DNA of 64,000 nucleotides from positions 124,001-188,000 of the forward strand of contig CAXXNZ010000004.1 in assembly GCA_963676075.2 (NCBI GenBank), in the 5' to 3' direction. Positions 46,397 through 55,910 of the stretch are shown piece after piece. The stretch comes from JAHJQZ01 sp963676075. GTDB taxonomy: Bacteria > Pseudomonadota > Alphaproteobacteria > Rhizobiales > Devosiaceae. How positions within the stretch are numbered: position 1 is the stretch's first letter; every line of letters begins with the position of its first letter. The notes beneath the pieces were generated by a model. That model was not told the origin of the DNA. It ran no database searches and was given only the letters and a program-made list of their open reading frames with translations. The translations under genes were made by a program, and so were the position numbers.

Positions 46397-47803
46397 CTAG
46401 ACGCCCGGATTGCAGGTGCCGAGGGATGCCTCGGGACCGCCGAACATTTCATGGTCCGGCTCGTACCAGACCTGATCCACCGGGGTTGTTTCCACGATTT
46501 CCAGGTTGTCGTACTTGTTGGACGGGTTTTCCTTGCCCTTCATGACAAGCACGTCCTTGAAGCACTGGTGGTCGGCCGAGCGGTAGAGCGTCTTGCCCGT
46601 ACCCATGCCGTCGAACAGGAAGCCTTTGTTCGAATCCGAGTCGACGCCATCGAGGCTGCCAGTGTTCTCTTCGAGCGCCGCAACCACACCGCACGGGTTG
46701 AACGTACCCGCACGTTCCACGGCGTCGGCATAGAGCAGGGTCTGCACGTAGCAGGTCTGCGCCGAGTTCGACGGCGGCTGGCCGTACTTCTCGCCGAACG
46801 ACTTGACGAAGGCCTTGGTGCCCGGGTTGTCGAGCTGCCAGTTCCAGTTCATCGAACCGTACACGCCCTTGATGTTCTCACCGGCGCCTTCAGCCATCAG
46901 CTCGGAATAAAGCGGAACGACGACCTCAAACTGCTTGCCGTTGACCTGCTTGTCCCTGAGACCGAACTGAACCGACTGGGTCAGCGAGTTGACCATGTCC
47001 CCACCGTAGTGGTTGAGGACGAGCACGTCGGCGCCCGACTGCAGCACCGGCGTGATGTAGGACGAGAAATCGCCCGCGCCGACCGGCGTGCGGACGTCCT
47101 TGATCATGTTCCAGCCCTTGGCCTCGAGGAACTGCTTCATCGACTCGGCCTGGGTCCAGCCCCAGGTGTAATCGGAGGTCAGCATGTAGAAATTGCGGTC
47201 CGTGCCATAGGCCTTGGCCAGCACCGGGGCGAGTGCCGCACCGGACATGTAGGCATCGAAGAAGTGACGGAAACCGTTGGCCTTGCGGTCCTTGCCGGTG
47301 GTGTCGTTGGAGTGGGTCAGACCGGCCATGAAGATGATGCCGGCTTCCTGGCACAGCCCTTGCACGGCAACGGCCACGCCCGAGGACGAACCGCCATTGA
47401 TCATGACGACACCGTCTTTTTCGATCATAGCCCTCGCGGCGGCACGTCCAGCGTCTGACTTGTTTTGCGTGTCGCCCGTCACGAATTCGACCTTCTTGCC
47501 GAGCACGCCGTTGCCCTTCAGCGCCTTGGAGCTGAAGGTGTTCAGCATGCCGCCATCGCCCTCGCCATTGAGATGCTCGACGGCAAGCTGCTGGGCACGC
47601 AATTCGTCCAGCCCCTCGGCGGAATACGTTCCAGTCTGCGGCACGTTGAATCCGAACTTTACCGTGCTGCCGGTCGGTTCGTTGAGATATTCGGCAGCAA
47701 TGCCCCGGCTGAAGATGGTCGGGGTAAGGCCGGCGGCAAGCGCGCCGGCAGCAGTGCTCTTGAGCACCTTACGCCGGGTCAGGCCCGTTTTGCGTTCGCT
47801 CAT
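46397..47803 (-). CDS. ABC transporter substrate-binding protein (urea/amide/branched-chain type), Tat-exported
   Basis: The 468-residue periplasmic protein has a twin-arginine signal (LTRRKVLKSTAAGALAAGL) and a type I binding fold: VKFGFNVPQTGTYSAEG, INGGSSSGVAVAVQGLCQEAG, LTSDYTWGWTQAESM and SAQTCYVQTLLYADA. It is longer than LivJ/LivK and resembles the UrtA/FmdD branch. Ligand is not determined by sequence. The start at 47803 has GGAGG six bases upstream. It heads the operon livHMGF-acs and is divergent from the ScfR regulator. Confidence 0.9.
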   Translation of the reverse strand: MSERKTGLTRRKVLKSTAAGALAAGLTPTIFSRGIAAEYLNEPTGSTVKFGFNVPQTGTYSAEGLDELRAQQLAVEHLNGEGDGGMLNTFSSKALKGNGVLGKKVEFVTGDTQNKSDAGRAAARAMIEKDGVVMINGGSSSGVAVAVQGLCQEAGIIFMAGLTHSNDTTGKDRKANGFRHFFDAYMSGAALAPVLAKAYGTDRNFYMLTSDYTWGWTQAESMKQFLEAKGWNMIKDVRTPVGAGDFSSYITPVLQSGADVLVLNHYGGDMVNSLTQSVQFGLRDKQVNGKQFEVVVPLYSELMAEGAGENIKGVYGSMNWNWQLDNPGTKAFVKSFGEKYGQPPSNSAQTCYVQTLLYADAVERAGTFNPCGVVAALEENTGSLDGVDSDSNKGFLFDGMGTGKTLYRSADHQCFKDVLVMKGKENPSNKYDNLEIVETTPVDQVWYEPDHEMFGGPEASLGTCNPGV

Positions 47804-47950
47804 GGATATCCTCCTCGTTGATTGCCGGCGTGTCATTGTTGAACATCTTCCGTGCGGCGAAGATTTATGCGCGAAATGCAAACATACGCAACAGATACTT
47901 GGAATGATTGCGCTTTTTTGTAAATTGTTTAATCCTAATACTGTTCTGTA

Positions 47951-47966
47951 TGTAAATTCCTTTACA
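47951..47966. promoter_or_regulatory. inverted repeat in front of the ScfR-type regulator
   Basis: TGTAAATTCCTTTACA has perfect TGTAAA/TTTACA arms and runs into the AGGAGG ribosome site of the regulator gene. A further TTTGTAAATTG half-site occurs at 47917-47927. It fits an autoregulatory and divergent operator. Confidence 0.45.
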
Positions 47967-47979
47967 GGAGGCTGATTCG

Positions 47980-49635
47980 ATGCGCGCGCCGATAGGGTTA
48001 AGAATCCGTAGTCAGCGGAAATCCTTGGGACTTTCCCAAGCCGAGCTGGCGCGTCGTTCCAAGATCTCGGCCAGCTATCTTAACTTGATAGAGGCCAATA
48101 AACGCGATGTTGGCGGTGCTTTGTTGCATCGAATAGCTGATGCACTGGATCTGGATATTTCAAATTTGACTGGAGAATCGGAGCATCGCCTCATTCATTC
48201 TCTTGAAGAGGCGCTGAACGAACCCGTCTTTGTTGGCACCGGCCTTCATCCCGCCGACGCCCGCGTTCTGGTGGCCCAGCATCCCCAGGCGGCCGAAGCA
48301 CTGGCACAGCTTCACAGGGCCTATCTCGAGGCAAACAACTCTCTTGATACCTACCAGCAGCGCCTGCGCGCCGACCCGTTGTTTTCACAGCTGCTGCATC
48401 AGGTGCTCAACCATGTCAGCGCCGTCAGGTCTTCCTCGGAAATCATCATGGACACCGAGGATCTGACCGAGGCCGAACGCAACCGCTTCGTGGACTCGAT
48501 CGGACGCGAAGCGCGCGACGTTTCCGACGTTGCCGAAACGCTTGTGGCGCATTTCGAGCAATCCTCGGCGCAACGCCGCATCGCCACCCCGCAGCAGGAA
48601 CTCAATGATTTCTTCGTCGCCGAAGACAACCACTTCCCTGCCCTTGAACAGGTGGCAAGCGAGCTGAGGACCGAGGTGGAGAGCCATGGCATATTCGGCG
48701 AGGTGGCGCTGTCCGATCTGATCGAGCGCCGTTTCGGCATCAGGACGCAGCGCGGCGGCGAGCCGCCGGCTGGCGAGACCAGCTTCTCCCCGCAATACCG
48801 CTTCAATGCCGATGAGCGGCAGATGTGGTTCCAGGGCTCGGCCACGGCGGCAACGCGGCAGTTCCAGCTTTCAAGGCTGTTTGCCGAGCTGGCGGCGACC
48901 GATGCCATGCTTGAAGAGCTCGGCAATGCCAGGTTGACCTCGGCGGCGGCGCGACGACTGACCTTCAGGGCACTCGCATCCTATGTCGCCGGAGCTGTTG
49001 TCATGCCCTATGACCGCGTGCTCGACGCCGCGGAAGACAGCCAGTACGACATCGATCATCTCGGCCAGAATTTTACCGCCAGCTTTGAACAGGTTGCGCA
49101 CCGCCTCGTCACTCTGAAACGCAAGGGCGCCGAGGGCATTCCCTTTGCCTTCCTGCGTTCCGACCCGGCAGGGCGATTGACCAAGCACTTTCCGCTACCC
49201 GGTCTGTTGCTGCCCTCGACCGGCCACGCCTGTCCGCTTTGGGCACTTTACGCCGCCTTCCGTCAGACAGGCCAGGTCGTGCGCCAGGTGGCGCGTTTCG
49301 CCGATGGCTCGCGCTATCTGTTCATCGCCAAGTCGGTGTCGCGGCGGCCGGCGACCTTCCGCGAACAGCCGTTCTTCACCTCGGTGATGCTGGCCGCCGA
49401 CATTTTGCATGCCGACCGCACGGTTTACGGGCAAGGGCTCGATCTCGCGGGCACCGCCAATGAGGTGCCGGTCGGGCCGGCGTGCAAGCTCTGCGTCAGG
49501 CGCGGCTGCGCCCATCGCCAGGAAGAGGCGCTCGATCTGCAGGGCGCCGAAACCGAACTTCGAACACCGCTGGTGCCGCGCCGGTTCGACGCTGGCGCCA
49601 CCCGTCGGAATACGCAGGAGAGAACTGCGGATTGA
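47980..49635 (+). CDS. ScfR/RamB-type transcriptional regulator (XRE HTH + IrrE-like + ScfRs C-terminal domain)
   Basis: The 551-residue protein has an XRE helix-turn-helix at about 10-65 (LGLSQAELARRSKISASYLNLIEANKR), a middle domain of about 200 residues related to the IrrE/DUF955 type without the HExxH metallopeptidase motif, and a C-terminal short-chain-fatty-acyl-regulator domain with Cys pairs (TGHACPLW, ACKLCVRRGCAH). Members such as RamB control acetate and propionate genes. It is divergent from the transporter-acs operon, and the arrangement suggests it regulates that operon in response to acyl-CoA status. AGGAGG precedes the ATG. Confidence 0.88.
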   Translation: MRAPIGLRIRSQRKSLGLSQAELARRSKISASYLNLIEANKRDVGGALLHRIADALDLDISNLTGESEHRLIHSLEEALNEPVFVGTGLHPADARVLVAQHPQAAEALAQLHRAYLEANNSLDTYQQRLRADPLFSQLLHQVLNHVSAVRSSSEIIMDTEDLTEAERNRFVDSIGREARDVSDVAETLVAHFEQSSAQRRIATPQQELNDFFVAEDNHFPALEQVASELRTEVESHGIFGEVALSDLIERRFGIRTQRGGEPPAGETSFSPQYRFNADERQMWFQGSATAATRQFQLSRLFAELAATDAMLEELGNARLTSAAARRLTFRALASYVAGAVVMPYDRVLDAAEDSQYDIDHLGQNFTASFEQVAHRLVTLKRKGAEGIPFAFLRSDPAGRLTKHFPLPGLLLPSTGHACPLWALYAAFRQTGQVVRQVARFADGSRYLFIAKSVSRRPATFREQPFFTSVMLAADILHADRTVYGQGLDLAGTANEVPVGPACKLCVRRGCAHRQEEALDLQGAETELRTPLVPRRFDAGATRRNTQERTAD

Positions 49636-49718
49636 GTGCGGCACCGATTTGCTGTTATCTCAACAAAGTCGCTGAGGTCCGGGAGGGGGAAACTCCGGAC
49701 GCGGCGGAAGGGGAACAC

Positions 49719-50099
49719 GTGAGCACCGACGTTTTGATCGCCGAGGACGAGCCGGCGATCCTCGATTCCTTGGAATTCATCCTGCGAAGGGCAGGACTGA
49801 CCGTCGCCTCGGTGACCGACGGGGCCGCGGCGCTGGCCGAGATCCGGCGCCTCAACCCCAAGGTCGTGGTGCTCGACGTCATGCTGCCGCGCCAGTCCGG
49901 TTTCGAGGTGCTCAAGCAGATCCGCGCCGATCAGGCCTTCGCGCAACTTCAGGTGCTGATGCTCACGGCCAAGGGGCAGACCCAGGACAAGCGCATCGCC
50001 GAGGAACTGGGTGCCGACGCCTTTGTCACCAAGCCCTATGCCAATGCCGATGTGGTGCAGTCGGTTAAAGCCTTGATGGCGCGGCTCGGGCCTGCCTGA
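49719..50099 (+). CDS. single-domain response regulator (receiver only)
   Basis: The 126-residue protein is one CheY-like receiver: acidic pair AEDEP, phosphorylated Asp in VVVLDVMLP, Thr in MLTAKGQ and Lys in FVTKPYA. There is no DNA-binding domain. The start is a GTG at 49719 after AAGGGG; longer frames upstream lack homology. A hairpin with a bulged GTCCG-GAG/CTC-CGGAC stem lies in its leader at about 49677-49700. It overlaps the next gene by one base and so belongs with the transporter-like histidine kinase, which probably phosphorylates it. Confidence 0.9.
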   Translation: MSTDVLIAEDEPAILDSLEFILRRAGLTVASVTDGAAALAEIRRLNPKVVVLDVMLPRQSGFEVLKQIRADQAFAQLQVLMLTAKGQTQDKRIAEELGADAFVTKPYANADVVQSVKALMARLGPA

Positions 50100-50350
50100 T
50101 GGCGGACTCGCACCGGCTCCAGACGGCTGCCGTGCTCCTGCCCGTGTTCGGGGCAATGCTGTTCGTGCCGCCCCTGCTCGGGGTGTTCAATGTCCCGGCC
50201 ACCATAATCGGCATTCCGGTCGTCGCCATCTACCTGTTCTCGGTCTGGATCGGGCTGATCGCCCTGACCTTCATCCTGTCGCGCCGGCTCGGGCGCGACG
50301 ATGACGGCACCACGAGTGACGAGGGCAAGGCCGAGGACCGGCCACGATGA
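50099..50350 (+). CDS. small membrane protein, probable partner of the SLC5-type kinase
   Basis: The 83-residue protein has two hydrophobic helices (LPVFGAMLFVPPLLGVF and PVVAIYLFSVWIGLIALTFIL) and a charged C-terminal tail. Small two-helix proteins of this kind often precede SLC5/sodium-solute symporter genes. It overlaps the response regulator by one base and the kinase by four, so it is clearly part of the operon. Function is inferred from position. Confidence 0.8.
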   Translation: MADSHRLQTAAVLLPVFGAMLFVPPLLGVFNVPATIIGIPVVAIYLFSVWIGLIALTFILSRRLGRDDDGTTSDEGKAEDRPR

Positions 50351-53046
50351 TTTCGGTCAATCTCGTCCTCATCATCGCGGTTGCCTATGTCGGCCTGTTG
50401 TTCGTGCTCGCCTATGTTTCGGACAAAAAGGCCAGCCAATCGCGCAGTGGGTTCCTGAGATCCCCGCTGGTCTACACCCTGTCGATCTCGGTCTATTGCA
50501 CATCCTGGACCTTTTACGGTGCCGTCGGTTCGGCGGCACGGACCAATTTCGAGTTCCTCGCCATCTATATCGGACCAACCCTGATCTTTATCGGCTGGTG
50601 GTTCATCCTCAGAAAGCTCGTGCGCATCGCCCAACGCCAGCGCATCACCTCGGTCGCTGATCTTCTGAGCTCGCGCTTCGGCAAGTCCGGCACGCTCGGC
50701 GTGCTCGTCACCCTGATCGCAGTGGTCGGCACAACGCCCTATATTGCGCTGCAGCTGAAGGCGATCACCCAGTCGATCCAGGTCATCACCTCCGCCTCCG
50801 ACCCGGGCGGGCTATCCGGTTTCGATTCTGTCAGCCTCGGCTTCGGCGCAGCGGCCTGCATGGCTCTGTTCACCATCCTGTTCGGCACCCGCAATGTCGA
50901 TGCCAAGGAGCAGCATCACGGCGTCGTCGCCGCCATCGCCTTCGAAGCAGTGGTCAAGCTCGTGGCCTTCCTCGCCGTCGGCATTTTCGTCGTTTTCGGC
51001 ATCAGCGGCGGACCGATGGCGATCTATCAGGGGGCCGCCGAGGCCGGCATCGACATTGCCCGCTCCTATGATTTCGGACCGCGCTGGGTCGCGATCCTGG
51101 TGCTATCGGCAGCGGCAGTGCTGTGCCTGCCGCGCCAGTTCCAGATCACCGTGGTCGAGAACTCCGACGAGCGGCACCTCAGGACCGCGGCCTGGGCCTT
51201 CCCCACCTACCTGCTGCTGATGAGCCTTTTCACCATGCCGATCGCCATTTACGGACTTACGGTTCTGCCAGAAGGCTCCAATCCGGACATGTTCGTTCTG
51301 ACCCTGCCGCTGACCTCGGGCAATGCCGGTCTGGCGCTGTTCGCCTTCATTGGCGGATTTTCGAGCGCCACCTCGATGATCATTCTGGCGACCATCGCCC
51401 TGTCGATCATGGTCTCCAACCACATCGTCATGCCGATCGCCTTGCGGTCGTCGGAAAGCTTCGGCAATTCCGGCACCGGCGGCGTGACCCGTTTGTTGCT
51501 CAACTCCCGCCGCGCCTCCATCGGTTTCATCCTGTTCCTCGGGTTCCTCTATTTCTGGCTCTCGGGCAATTCCGACGCCCTTGCCGCCATCGGCCTGATC
51601 TCCTTTGCCGGCGTCGCCCAGTTCCTGCCGGCAATGATCGCCGCGCTCTACTGGCGTGAAGCGACAGTGCATGGTGCCGTCACCGGCACATTGATCGGCT
51701 TTCTCGTCTGGGCCTGGACCATGTTCCTGCCGAGCTTTGCCTCGACCAGCCCCGCCATCGCCCAGATCATCTCCTCAGGTCCCTGGGGAATCGGGTTGCT
51801 GCGGCCGCAGAACCTGTTCGGGCTTTCCGGATTCGACCCCTTGGTCCACTCGGTGTTTTGGAGCCTGTTCCTCAACACCGCCGCACTGATCGGCGTGTCG
51901 CTCGTCACCCGGCAGAACGCTCTTGAGCGCATTCAGGCGGCCCTGTTCGCCGATGTCTTCAAGCGCCGCACCCGCGAACAGCCCAATTTCGTTCCCGGCT
52001 CGGCCAGCGCCTCCGATCTTTATTTCATTGCCCAGCGCGTCCTCGGCGGCCAGCGCGCCTACGAACTGTTCGAAGCGTTCGCCGAAGAATCCGGCGTCAG
52101 CCGCACCCAGTTCGAACCGACCGCCGAGACGGTGGTGCGGTTGGAACGCGAGCTGGCCGGCTCGATCGGCGCCGCCTCGGCCCATGTCATGCTGGCCACG
52201 GTGATGACCGGGCGCGATGTCTCGCTCGAAGAGGTGATGCAGATCGCCGACGAAACCCAGCAGGTGATCGAGTACTCCCAAGAGCTCGAACAGACCTCCG
52301 CCGAACTGCGCTCGACCGCCGAGGCGTTGAAACAGGCCAACGAGCGCCTGCGGGCACTCGACAGCCAGAAGGACGAGTTCCTCAGCCAGGTCAGTCACGA
52401 GGTTCGCACGCCGATGACCTCGATCCGCTCGTTCTCGGAAATCCTTTTGACCACCGACGACCTCAAGCCCGACGAGCGGCAGCGCTTCACCCGCACCATC
52501 CACGAGGAATCGCTTCGCCTCACCAAGCTGCTCGACGAAATCCTCGACCTCAACGCGCTCGAACGCGGCGAGAAGCGTTGGCAGAATGGACCGACCTTGG
52601 CGGAGGCCGTGCTCGACCGCGCCATCGACGTGTGCCGGCCGATGGCCGAGCAACGCGGCCTCAGGATCTACGCCGGGCCGCGCGCATCCGAGGTCACCGT
52701 CAACGGCGACCCCGATCGTCTGGCGCAGGTCTTCATCAACCTTATCGCCAATGCCATAAAGTATAACGTCAGCCCCGATCCGCTGGTCGAGATCACCTCG
52801 TCGGTAGGCAATGGGCACTACCGTGTCGAGGTCTCCGACAACGGTCCCGGCATCGCCCCCGCCGACCGCCAGCGCATCTTCGAGAAATTCTCCCGCGGCG
52901 GCGCGGTCACCGGCTCCATCGAAGGCGGGTCAGGACTTGGGTTGACGATTTCGCGCCAGATCATCATGCGCATGGACGGCACGCTCGAACTGGTCGCCGC
53001 CGACAAGGGCGCACGCTTCGCCGTGACCCTGCCGCTCTGGGAGTGA
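50347..53046 (+). CDS. sodium:solute symporter-like sensor histidine kinase (CrbS-like)
   Basis: The 899-residue protein fuses an SLC5/SSS transporter domain of about 13 helices (1-530, with VYTLSISVYCTSWTFYGAVG and GGFSSATSMIILATIALSIMVSNH) to a histidine kinase. A PAS-like and coiled-coil linker (about 560-670) leads to LSQVSHEVRTPMTSIRSF (phospho-His), NLIANAIKY, DNGPGI and GGSGLGL, so the kinase is intact. CrbS proteins of this design sense acetate or related solutes and switch on acs through a response regulator. The partner here has only a receiver domain. Confidence 0.9.
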   Translation: MISVNLVLIIAVAYVGLLFVLAYVSDKKASQSRSGFLRSPLVYTLSISVYCTSWTFYGAVGSAARTNFEFLAIYIGPTLIFIGWWFILRKLVRIAQRQRITSVADLLSSRFGKSGTLGVLVTLIAVVGTTPYIALQLKAITQSIQVITSASDPGGLSGFDSVSLGFGAAACMALFTILFGTRNVDAKEQHHGVVAAIAFEAVVKLVAFLAVGIFVVFGISGGPMAIYQGAAEAGIDIARSYDFGPRWVAILVLSAAAVLCLPRQFQITVVENSDERHLRTAAWAFPTYLLLMSLFTMPIAIYGLTVLPEGSNPDMFVLTLPLTSGNAGLALFAFIGGFSSATSMIILATIALSIMVSNHIVMPIALRSSESFGNSGTGGVTRLLLNSRRASIGFILFLGFLYFWLSGNSDALAAIGLISFAGVAQFLPAMIAALYWREATVHGAVTGTLIGFLVWAWTMFLPSFASTSPAIAQIISSGPWGIGLLRPQNLFGLSGFDPLVHSVFWSLFLNTAALIGVSLVTRQNALERIQAALFADVFKRRTREQPNFVPGSASASDLYFIAQRVLGGQRAYELFEAFAEESGVSRTQFEPTAETVVRLERELAGSIGAASAHVMLATVMTGRDVSLEEVMQIADETQQVIEYSQELEQTSAELRSTAEALKQANERLRALDSQKDEFLSQVSHEVRTPMTSIRSFSEILLTTDDLKPDERQRFTRTIHEESLRLTKLLDEILDLNALERGEKRWQNGPTLAEAVLDRAIDVCRPMAEQRGLRIYAGPRASEVTVNGDPDRLAQVFINLIANAIKYNVSPDPLVEITSSVGNGHYRVEVSDNGPGIAPADRQRIFEKFSRGGAVTGSIEGGSGLGLTISRQIIMRMDGTLELVAADKGARFAVTLPLWE

Positions 53047-53209
53047 GGTGAACGGGCAAATCCGATCTGCCTCACTTCCGCCCTCTGAAGGCGCCATGCC
53101 CGGATGCTCATTTTCAGCCAACCGTCATTTGACTTCGCCGGCGTGCAGTTGGATCATTGCTTCCCTTTCGCTTCTGCGGCGCAATCACGTCTTTTCTTTC
53201 AGGGCCATC

Positions 53210-54595
53210 ATGAACCAAGACCTCACCTGCATCTCGCCCATTGATGGGACCGTTTTCGCAACACGTCCGGCACATTCACTGGAAGAGGCGCAGGAGCTTC
53301 TCGGCCGGGCGCGTGTGGCACAGAAAGCCTGGGCCCGGCGCCCCCTCGGCGAGCGCGTCGATCTGGTCCGCGCCGGCATCGCCGTTCTCGGCTCGATGAA
53401 CGACGAGGTGACCACCGAACTGGCGCATATGATGGGGCGTCCGGTGCGTTATGGCGGCGAGTTCGGCGGCGTCGACGAGCGCACACAATACATGGCCTCG
53501 ATCGCCGCCGAGACGCTGAAGCCGACGATCATCGAGCAGACCGACGCCTTTCACCGCTATCTCACCCGCGAGCCCCATGGCGTGGTCTTCGTCATCGCGC
53601 CCTGGAACTACCCCTACCTGACCGCGATCAACACCATCGTTCCGGCCCTGATGGCCGGCAATGCCGTCGTCATCAAGCACGCTTTGCAGACCCTGCTTGT
53701 CGGCGAACGCCTTGTGCGGGCCTTCCGGGAAGCCGGGCTGCCGCAGGACCTGTTCATCAACCTGTTCCTCGACCACGACGTGACCGGCAAGCTGATCGGC
53801 GACCGCGCCTTCGATTTCATCAACTTCACCGGCTCGGTCAATGGCGGCAAGGCCATCGAGCGCGCCGCTGCCGGCACCTTCACCCCGCTCGGGCTCGAAC
53901 TCGGCGGCAAGGACCCGGGCTATGTCGCCGAAGACGCCGATCTCGACTGGTCGGTCGAAGTGTTGATGGATGCGGCCATGTACAATTCCGGCCAGTGCTG
54001 CTGCGGCATCGAACGCATCTATGTCAACGAGACACTTTACGATGCCTTCGTCGATAAGGCCGCCGCCTGGACCCGCAAGCTCAAGCTCGGCAATCCGCTC
54101 GATCCCGAAACCACTCTCGGGCCGATGGCCAACATCCGCTTTGCCGACGCGGTCCGGTCCCAGACCGAGGAGGCCATCGCTGCCGGCGCCACGCCCCTGA
54201 TCGAAAAGCAACTGTTCCCCGAGGACGACGGCGGTACCTATCTGATGCCGCAGATCCTTGTGAACGTCGATCATTCGATGCGGGTGATGATGGAGGAAAG
54301 CTTCGGTCCCGTCGTCGGCATCATGAAGGTCAAGAACGACGAGGAAGCCATCGCGCTGATGAACGACAGCCCCTACGGGCTGACCGTCAGTCTGTGGACA
54401 GGCGACCCCGAACGCGCCGCCCGTATCGGCGAGGCCGTCGAAACAGGGACTGTTTTCATGAACCGCGCCGACTATCTTGACCCCGCCCTGTGCTGGACGG
54501 GCTGCAAGGACACCGGGCGCGGCGGCACACTTGGCGCCATCGGTTTCACCAACCTGACCCGCGCCAAATCCTACCATCTGCGCAGAAAGGCATAA
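53210..54595 (+). CDS. aldehyde dehydrogenase family protein
   Basis: The 461-residue NAD(P)-dependent enzyme oxidises an aldehyde to the acid. Residues visible are the Asn in APWNYPYL, the general base Glu in LELGGKDPGYV, the nucleophile in SGQCCCGIERIYV and MEESFGPV for cofactor binding. It is closest to the succinate-semialdehyde-like or betaine-aldehyde-like branch, but specificity is open. I start at 53210; a longer frame from 53048 has no match. The iron-type alcohol dehydrogenase follows five bases later, so the two likely oxidise an alcohol stepwise to an acid. Confidence 0.9.
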   Translation: MNQDLTCISPIDGTVFATRPAHSLEEAQELLGRARVAQKAWARRPLGERVDLVRAGIAVLGSMNDEVTTELAHMMGRPVRYGGEFGGVDERTQYMASIAAETLKPTIIEQTDAFHRYLTREPHGVVFVIAPWNYPYLTAINTIVPALMAGNAVVIKHALQTLLVGERLVRAFREAGLPQDLFINLFLDHDVTGKLIGDRAFDFINFTGSVNGGKAIERAAAGTFTPLGLELGGKDPGYVAEDADLDWSVEVLMDAAMYNSGQCCCGIERIYVNETLYDAFVDKAAAWTRKLKLGNPLDPETTLGPMANIRFADAVRSQTEEAIAAGATPLIEKQLFPEDDGGTYLMPQILVNVDHSMRVMMEESFGPVVGIMKVKNDEEAIALMNDSPYGLTVSLWTGDPERAARIGEAVETGTVFMNRADYLDPALCWTGCKDTGRGGTLGAIGFTNLTRAKSYHLRRKA

Positions 54596-54600
54596 TCCAC

Positions 54601-55746
54601 ATGAGCGTAATCGCCGACTGGAGCTATCCGACCTCGATCCGTTTCGGGGCGGGACGCATCAGCGAGCTGGCCGATGCGTGCAAGCAGGCGCGGATCAAGC
54701 GGCCCCTGTTTGTCGCCAACAAGGGGCTGACCGATCTCGATATCGGCCGCAAGGCGCTCGCCGTGCTCGACGAGGCCGGGCTCGACTACACCATCTACGC
54801 CGAGGTCGAGACCAATCCAACCGACAAGGATCTCGATGCCGGCCTCAGAGCCTATTGGGCCGGCAACCACGACGGCATCGTTGCCTTCGGTGGCGGCTCC
54901 GGACTCGATCTCGGCAAGCTCATCGCCTTCATGTCCGGTCAGATCCTGTCGGTGTGGGACTTCGAAGCCGCCAAGGACGGCTGGAAACGCGCCGATGCGG
55001 ATACCATTGCGCCCATCGTTGCCGTGCCAACCGCCGCCGGCACAGGTGCCGAGGTGACACGCGCCGGGGCGCTGATCGATTGCGAGGGCGAGGTCAAGCG
55101 CAACATCTCCCATCCGCGCATGATGCCGAACGTCGTCATCTCCGATCCGGAACTGACGACAGGCCTTCCGATGGTGATCACTGTCGGCACCGGCATGGAT
55201 GCCTTTGCCCATTGTCTCGAAGCCTATTCGGCCCCGGTCTACCACCCGATGAGCAATGGCATTGCGCTCGAGGGCCTGAGGATCGTCAAGGAGAACCTGC
55301 CCCGTGTCGTCGCCGATCCGATGGATATCGAGGCGCGTGGCCAGATGATGAGCGCTGCCGCCATGGGCGCGGTCTCGCTGCAAAAGGGCCTCGGCGCCAT
55401 CCATGCGCTGAGCCATCCGCTCAACGCCGTCTACAACACCCACCACGGCATGACCAATGCCGTGCTGATGCCCCATGTGTTGAAATTCAACCGAGACGCC
55501 ATCGAGCCACGCATCGACATGGCCGCGGCCTATCTCGGCATCTCCGGCGGCTTCGACGGTTTCACCGATTTCCTCGCCCGCTTCATCCGCGATCTCGGCG
55601 TGCCGGAAAAGCTGAGCGCGCTTGGCGTCGACACCGCCCGCATCGACGAACTGGCGCAGATGGCGGTCAAGGATCCGTCCGCTGCCTCAAATCCGCGCAC
55701 CCTCGGAATCGATGATGCGCGCGCCCTCTATGCGGCTGCAATCTAG
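54601..55746 (+). CDS. iron-containing alcohol dehydrogenase
   Basis: The 381-residue group III alcohol dehydrogenase has the NAD motif GGGSGLDLGK, PTAAGTGAEVT, and metal ligands in GTGMDAFAHCLEAY and in HALSHPLNAVYNTHHG (two His). It oxidises a primary alcohol or polyol, or works in reverse. It forms an operon with the upstream aldehyde dehydrogenase. A rhizobial palindromic repeat begins at its stop codon. Confidence 0.92.
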   Translation: MSVIADWSYPTSIRFGAGRISELADACKQARIKRPLFVANKGLTDLDIGRKALAVLDEAGLDYTIYAEVETNPTDKDLDAGLRAYWAGNHDGIVAFGGGSGLDLGKLIAFMSGQILSVWDFEAAKDGWKRADADTIAPIVAVPTAAGTGAEVTRAGALIDCEGEVKRNISHPRMMPNVVISDPELTTGLPMVITVGTGMDAFAHCLEAYSAPVYHPMSNGIALEGLRIVKENLPRVVADPMDIEARGQMMSAAAMGAVSLQKGLGAIHALSHPLNAVYNTHHGMTNAVLMPHVLKFNRDAIEPRIDMAAAYLGISGGFDGFTDFLARFIRDLGVPEKLSALGVDTARIDELAQMAVKDPSAASNPRTLGIDDARALYAAAI

Positions 55747-55747
55747 A

Positions 55748-55791
55748 GCGTTTCCAGGATAAGTGGATGCCGGTTATCCGTCCGGAAACGC
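55748..55791. repeat. Rhizobiales intergenic palindromic repeat (RIME-like)
   Basis: GCGTTTCC and GGAAACGC enclose an inner GGATAA/TTATCC pair and a central GTGGATGCCGG. I recognise this form as a repeat scattered in intergenic DNA of many Rhizobiales. It directly follows the alcohol dehydrogenase stop and may act as a transcript end. Confidence 0.65.
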
Positions 55792-55807
55792 GACGAAACA
55801 AAAATCT

Positions 55808-55836
55808 GGCGCGAGACCGGTTTCCGGTCTCGCGCC
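55808..55836. terminator. strong hairpin after the alcohol dehydrogenase
   Basis: A 13-base perfect stem (GGCGCGAGACCGG/CCGGTCTCGCGCC) closes a three-base loop between the alcohol dehydrogenase and DadA-like genes. There is no T run. It may be part of the adjoining repeat element. Confidence 0.55.
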
Positions 55837-55910
55837 GCACATCGTCGGGCACACTGGGGGAGAGCACACGGTCCGACTGACTCCGGACCGCTTCGGCTCT
55901 TGGCGACAAG

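Noticed and set aside
45485..47458. 657-codon plus-strand frame across livH and the binding-protein gene
   Set aside because: It spans two certain genes on the other strand and has a composition typical of antisense frames.
53276..54577. 433-codon minus-strand frame opposite the aldehyde dehydrogenase
   Set aside because: Shadow of a gene with complete catalytic motifs.
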